Shown here: positions 52,439 to 55,195 of the stretch, piece by piece
How the letters are laid out: each line of letters starts with the position of its first letter
Numbering within the stretch: position 1 is the first letter of the stretch
Source: Desulfovibrio sp. TomC
Lineage (GTDB): Bacteria; Desulfobacterota; Desulfovibrionia; Desulfovibrionales; Desulfovibrionaceae
DNA length: 55,195 nucleotides
NCBI RefSeq assembly: GCF_000801335.2
Contig: NZ_JSEH01000029.1
Location: 1 to 55,195 of the forward strand
Reading direction: 5' to 3'
Position numbers and translations under genes: made by a program
The notes under the pieces: generated by a model
What the model saw: only the letters and a program-made list of their open reading frames with translations
The model's database searches: none
Told to the model about the DNA's origin: nothing

Positions 52439-52667
52439 AGCGCCTTCTTGCTGACGAAACAGAAAGGTGTCTTTCCCACGCTGTCGTCAGACATTGACGC
52501 ATGGATTTATTCTTTGTGGTTCTAATGGACAATGAAGAACGAAGGCGATTCGGCTAATATGCCGGATCGCTTTCGTCGTGCGGCTTGTCACAACCCGCCG
52601 CTAGGTGTTTTATATGAAGCCTGCCACAGGCATTGCAAATAGTTTGGCAGTATCTTCTGTTTTGTTG
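52439..52667. other. Intergenic region between two convergent small genes
   Basis: 229 nt of AT-rich sequence with no supported gene. A partial inverted repeat pairs CGAAGGCGAT (around 52541) with ATCGCTTTCGTCG (around 52566), which could end transcription of the lipoprotein gene, although no T run follows. Confidence 0.35.
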
Positions 52668-52979
52668 TTATCGTCGCCGATAGTGATACTTTCCTCTATG
52701 AGGGTAGTAGTATCGCGGGTTCACCGGCACACCGATCGTTATTCCTGGCCCAGGATAGGGTGGCCCGTAATACGGTGGACCATAGTACGATGGACCATAG
52801 TAAGGTGGACCGTAGTAGGGTGGACCGTAGGGCGAATAGCCTGGATAAGGAGGTCCGATATACACATGCGGGGGCACATCTACATAGAAACCAGGCCCTC
52901 CGATAACCAAGGCTGAAGCTTGGTTTGCCCCGAAAAGGAGGGCGATCACCAGAAGCAGCATACGCAATAAACGCTTCAT
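52668..52979 (-). CDS. Secreted Tyr/Pro/Gly-repeat protein
   Basis: 103 residues with AGGAGG before the ATG. Signal peptide MKRLLRMLLLVIALLFGANQASA. The mature chain is mainly repeats of a PPYYG unit (five to six copies), ending in basic tail YPHRGKYHYRRR. The repeat is encoded by a 15-nt minisatellite. Such low-complexity proteins can coat surfaces or bind glycans; function unknown. Confidence 0.75.
   Translation of the reverse strand: MKRLLRMLLLVIALLFGANQASALVIGGPGFYVDVPPHVYIGPPYPGYSPYGPPYYGPPYYGPSYYGPPYYGPPYPGPGITIGVPVNPRYYYPHRGKYHYRRR
52757..52832. repeat. 15-nt minisatellite encoding PPYYG repeats
   Basis: About five imperfect copies of a unit like GGTGGACCATAGTAC (plus strand) lie within the Tyr/Pro/Gly-rich gene. 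Unit differences are mostly synonymous, keeping the PPYYG pattern. Confidence 0.7.
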
Positions 52980-53229
52980 GGCATACCTCCTCTAATGTTT
53001 CTACCAAATGATATATAATTCTTTTTTAGCCATTGCCAAATACCCGACCGACCGCGTTTTTGCCCAGGCTCCCCTATAGCACCAAGAAGCCAGAGGCAAG
53101 GTCACGCGAGAGATTGCGATTCCAGGCCATGGGAGGGGATATTTACCGGGCCGCCGATGAACCATTGACTTTCCGACGGAAAATGATGCAATACTCGAAA
53201 ATATCCATAGTCCGTCAAGGAGGGACATC

Positions 53230-53796
53230 ATGGTCTTTAGACGTATCAACCTCCCATTATTTCTAATGTTTGTCGGGATGGCGTTCGTCGTGGGTGTGGC
53301 TGATTGCGCCCATGCCCAGCCGCCTACCCTGGTGTACGTCTATCCCGCAGCACCTCCTCCAGCGTCCGGCGCCACCGGAAATTTCGTGCGTACACCGACT
53401 GGGCAGCTCTACTATGTGGACGCCACGGGTGCGCAGCATCGCATCGTGAGCGCCGTGACTCCTCCGGGCGGAGGACTGTACTACTATGTCGAAGGAGACG
53501 AACGCCCCTATTTCATCGATGAAAGCCAGCGGCTTTATTCCCGCGACCCTTGGGGTAATGTCTATTATATCGAGCAGATGAGATCAGGTGGAGGCGCTGT
53601 GTACGGGGGCGTTGTCCAAGGAAGCGCGTCGCCCATGATGGTCCCCCTGACGCCGACGGTGCCGGTGGAACCATGTGTCATTCAATGGCAGAAATGTCTG
53701 GATGGGTGCAGCGGCATTTCACCGCGGCAGGCCTATGATCACCCCAACTGCATCAGCAATTGTGAAGTCATTCGCAGCCAATGTCGGGATCATTAG
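53230..53796 (+). CDS. Exported protein of unknown function, Tyr/Gly-rich
   Basis: 188 residues with AAGGAGGG before the ATG. Signal peptide RINLPLFLMFVGMAFVVGVA, cut near CAHAQ-PP. The mature part has a Pro/Ala linker then repeated beta-like units (GQLYYVDATGAQHRIV, GGLYYYVEGDERPYFIDE, WGNVYYIEQM). The C-terminus carries a Cys-rich motif (VIQWQKCLDGCSG, NCISNCEVIRSQC) with four to five cysteines, probably disulphide-bonded. Family not recognised; the tyrosine-rich theme parallels the neighbour at 52668-52979. Confidence 0.7.
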   Translation: MVFRRINLPLFLMFVGMAFVVGVADCAHAQPPTLVYVYPAAPPPASGATGNFVRTPTGQLYYVDATGAQHRIVSAVTPPGGGLYYYVEGDERPYFIDESQRLYSRDPWGNVYYIEQMRSGGGAVYGGVVQGSASPMMVPLTPTVPVEPCVIQWQKCLDGCSGISPRQAYDHPNCISNCEVIRSQCRDH

Positions 53797-54154
53797 CTCG
53801 ATTACGTCCTGGGATGCTCTGGGCCAGGATAGCCGTTCAATAGCCTGCTTCTACAACGCCGCCATCCCTGCGCGATGATGTCCCCTTCATTCAATGGTGG
53901 GACATAGAACGTAAGTTAAACAGGTGGAAGACGGCTATTGAAGAAGCATTATCTTCTGGCAGCAGCGAATAATGGCCTACGTGCTGCGGCATATTGGCAG
54001 TTGAATGGTTTGTGCGTAATGGATGATGTCTTGCAAATATGTTCTTCCAGGGTACGAGCCCCAATGTGAGCGCGGCCCGATTTCCGGAACTGACTTTGAG
54101 GAAAAGACGGTGCCTCTTCCTTGCGCGCTGCCTCGTGTGATCGGCGTTCTCCCG
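53797..54154. other. Region between the exported protein gene and the IS remnant
   Basis: No gene is supported in these about 358 nt. The minus-strand frame continuing from the transposase OrfB into this DNA lacks transposase similarity after about 54160 and probably reads foreign or scrambled sequence up to a stop at 53977. Confidence 0.45.
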
Positions 54155-54687
54155 GTTTCGTTCATGGCCTCTTCCAAGGCGGCAACGCAAAAATCAGCGT
54201 CCAGGGTGTTGGACAAACACCAAAACAACACGGCCCGGCTGTGCCAGTCCATGACCGCCACCAGATACAGGAAGCCTCGCTTCATCGGTACATACGTGAT
54301 GTCGGCGCACCACACCTGATCCGGCCGTTTGATCGCAAGATCTCGCAGCAGGTACAGATGAATCTTGTGCTCGGGATGCGGCGCACTCGTCCTGGGCTTC
54401 TGGTAGATCGCCACCAACCCCATCTTGCGCATCAACCGCCGCACGCGGCCACGTCCGATCTCGATGCCCTGATGCCGCAAATGCCGTCGCATCTGGCGCG
54501 ATCCGTAAAATGGCGTCTCCAGAAACTGCTCGTCGATATGCCGCATCAGCTCCAGATTCATGGCCGACTCGCCTTTCGGGCGATGATACCAAGTCGACCT
54601 GGCCAACCCGAGGATGCGACACTGCCTACAAATACTGAGTCGGGGATGCCCGCGTTCGACCATCCCACGCCTTCGCTCGCGACTCAT
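53977..54687 (-). pseudogene. IS3-family transposase OrfB, truncated
   Basis: The first ~175 codons match IS3-type OrfB: helix-turn-helix-like HTH_21 region (ARSTWYHRPKGESAMN), FYGSRQMRRHLRHQGIEIGR, and the first catalytic Asp in WCADITYVPMKRGF (Asp129). The frame then loses similarity after AALEEAM, so the second Asp (usually in an NTDQG-type motif) and the catalytic Glu are missing. 61 unrelated codons follow. Non-functional. The ATG overlaps the OrfA stop by 4 nt, the layout used for programmed frameshifting. Confidence 0.8.
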
Positions 54688-55015
54688 CGTTTGGCGAAGG
54701 CTCGCTCTAAAGAATCCTTCTCCACGGTCAATTGACCGATCTTGGCGTGGAGTTCCCGGATCTCGGCGGCGTTATCCTTCTGTGCCGTCGCCGCCTTCCC
54801 GGAAAAGGCCGCAACCATGGCTTCCTTGGCTCGTCGCTTCCAACCTGTGATCCGCGTCGGATGCATGTCACATTTGCTGGCCGACTCAGCCAAGGTCAAT
54901 TCGCCGGACAAGGCCCCAAGCGCCACTTTCGCCTTGAACTCTGCTGAAAACTTCCGTCGCTTGGACATCGAAACCGTCCTCCATCATTGAGGACTAGAGC
55001 TTAACAGGCGGTCCA
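54155..55015 (-). mobile_element. IS3-family insertion sequence fragment
   Basis: OrfA plus the 5' two-thirds of OrfB. The left terminus is probably at 55015, where the minus strand reads TGGACCGCCTGTTAAGC, resembling IS3-group inverted repeats. The right end is missing, so a target duplication cannot be tested. The breakpoint is near 54155-54165. Confidence 0.7.
54684..54968 (-). CDS. IS3-family transposase OrfA
   Basis: 94 residues, complete. N-terminal helix-turn-helix RKFSAEFKAKVALGALSGE and LTLAESASKCDMHPTRITGWKRR, followed by a leucine-zipper-like coiled coil (IRELHAKIGQLTVEKDSLERAF). Normally fused by -1 frameshifting with OrfB, which is broken here, so the pair is probably inactive. 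Confidence 0.85.
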   Translation of the reverse strand: MSKRRKFSAEFKAKVALGALSGELTLAESASKCDMHPTRITGWKRRAKEAMVAAFSGKAATAQKDNAAEIRELHAKIGQLTVEKDSLERAFAKR

Positions 55016-55195
55016 ATTTCCCGCGACCACCTCACTCACAGTGTTTTTCGCGGCAATCAAGCTAAGGCTTTAGCTCTTGCAATTCTTGATCTTTTCCCCG
55101 GTAAAAGCAACACCAAGTTAACTTCACAAGCTGAGACTGATAAGATAAGCTTTCCCTCAGCTGGCCGACAACGGCACCATCAGCTAGAATTCCAG
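55016..55195 (+). other. Open stretch outside the IS terminus
   Basis: The 180 nt after the IS end are open in one plus frame (SRDHLTHSVFRGNQAKALAL onward) to the window edge, with AT-richer composition. It may be the 3' or middle part of a gene cut by the IS, or chance. No family recognised. Confidence 0.25.

Noticed and set aside
52757-52832. CRISPR-like short repeats
   Set aside because: Units are contiguous 15-mers with no spacers and encode an in-frame PPYYG repeat; no cas genes.
43888-55195. Right attachment site of the tRNA-Arg island inside the window
   Set aside because: No repeat of the tRNA-Arg 3' end beyond the original was found by eye.

Overview
The window looks like about 55 kb of chromosome from a GC-rich member of the Desulfovibrionaceae (Desulfovibrio/Solidesulfovibrio type). 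This is inferred from the gene order rpmE-DUF1385-prfA-prmC and tRNA-tuf-rpmG-tRNA-secE-nusG-rplKAJL-rpoBC, from a secreted CbiK-type cobaltochelatase, from selA/selB, and from protein sequence character. No database search was possible, so genus and species are not claimed.

Layout. 1-7.8 kb: end of a proline-rich secreted protein gene, a thiC-gpmA pair on the minus strand, a compositionally mosaic DUF1566 protein, then rpmE, DUF1385, prfA and prmC. 7.8-11 kb: ftsH followed after one base by a beta-propeller protein. 11.1-25 kb: a translation/transcription superoperon with four tRNAs (Thr-TGT, Tyr-GTA, Gly-TCC, Thr-GGT), tuf, rpmG, tRNA-Trp, secE, nusG, rplK, rplA, an attenuator-like hairpin, rplJ, rplL, a terminator, rpoB, rpoC and a terminator. 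25-29.6 kb: a secreted NlpC/P60 and papain-like protease pair, a small DksA/TraR zinc-finger protein and a cysteine-rich unknown.

29.8-34.9 kb is a minus-strand corrinoid operon under a clear cobalamin riboswitch: secreted CbiK, FecCD-type permease, ABC ATPase (overlapping the next gene by 107 nt), periplasmic binding protein and the C20-methyltransferase CobI/CbiL, closed by a terminator. 34.9-42.6 kb holds a 37-codon membrane peptide gene and the minus-strand genes selB, M18 aminopeptidase, selA, folC and a metallo-beta-lactamase-fold hydrolase. GC-rich palindromic intergenic repeats are scattered here and in front of prmC.

42.7 kb to the end looks like accessory DNA. A tRNA-Arg(TCT) gene is followed directly by a tyrosine-recombinase integrase, a 5' remnant of a trehalose synthase/alpha-amylase gene, an intact treZ-treY-GH57 module (alpha-glucan to trehalose), a group of small secreted envelope proteins and a truncated IS3-family element. 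The far end of this island is not in the window. Inferred roles: housekeeping expression machinery in the middle, B12 and selenoprotein metabolism suited to an anaerobe, and an acquired osmolyte/glucan module at the right.
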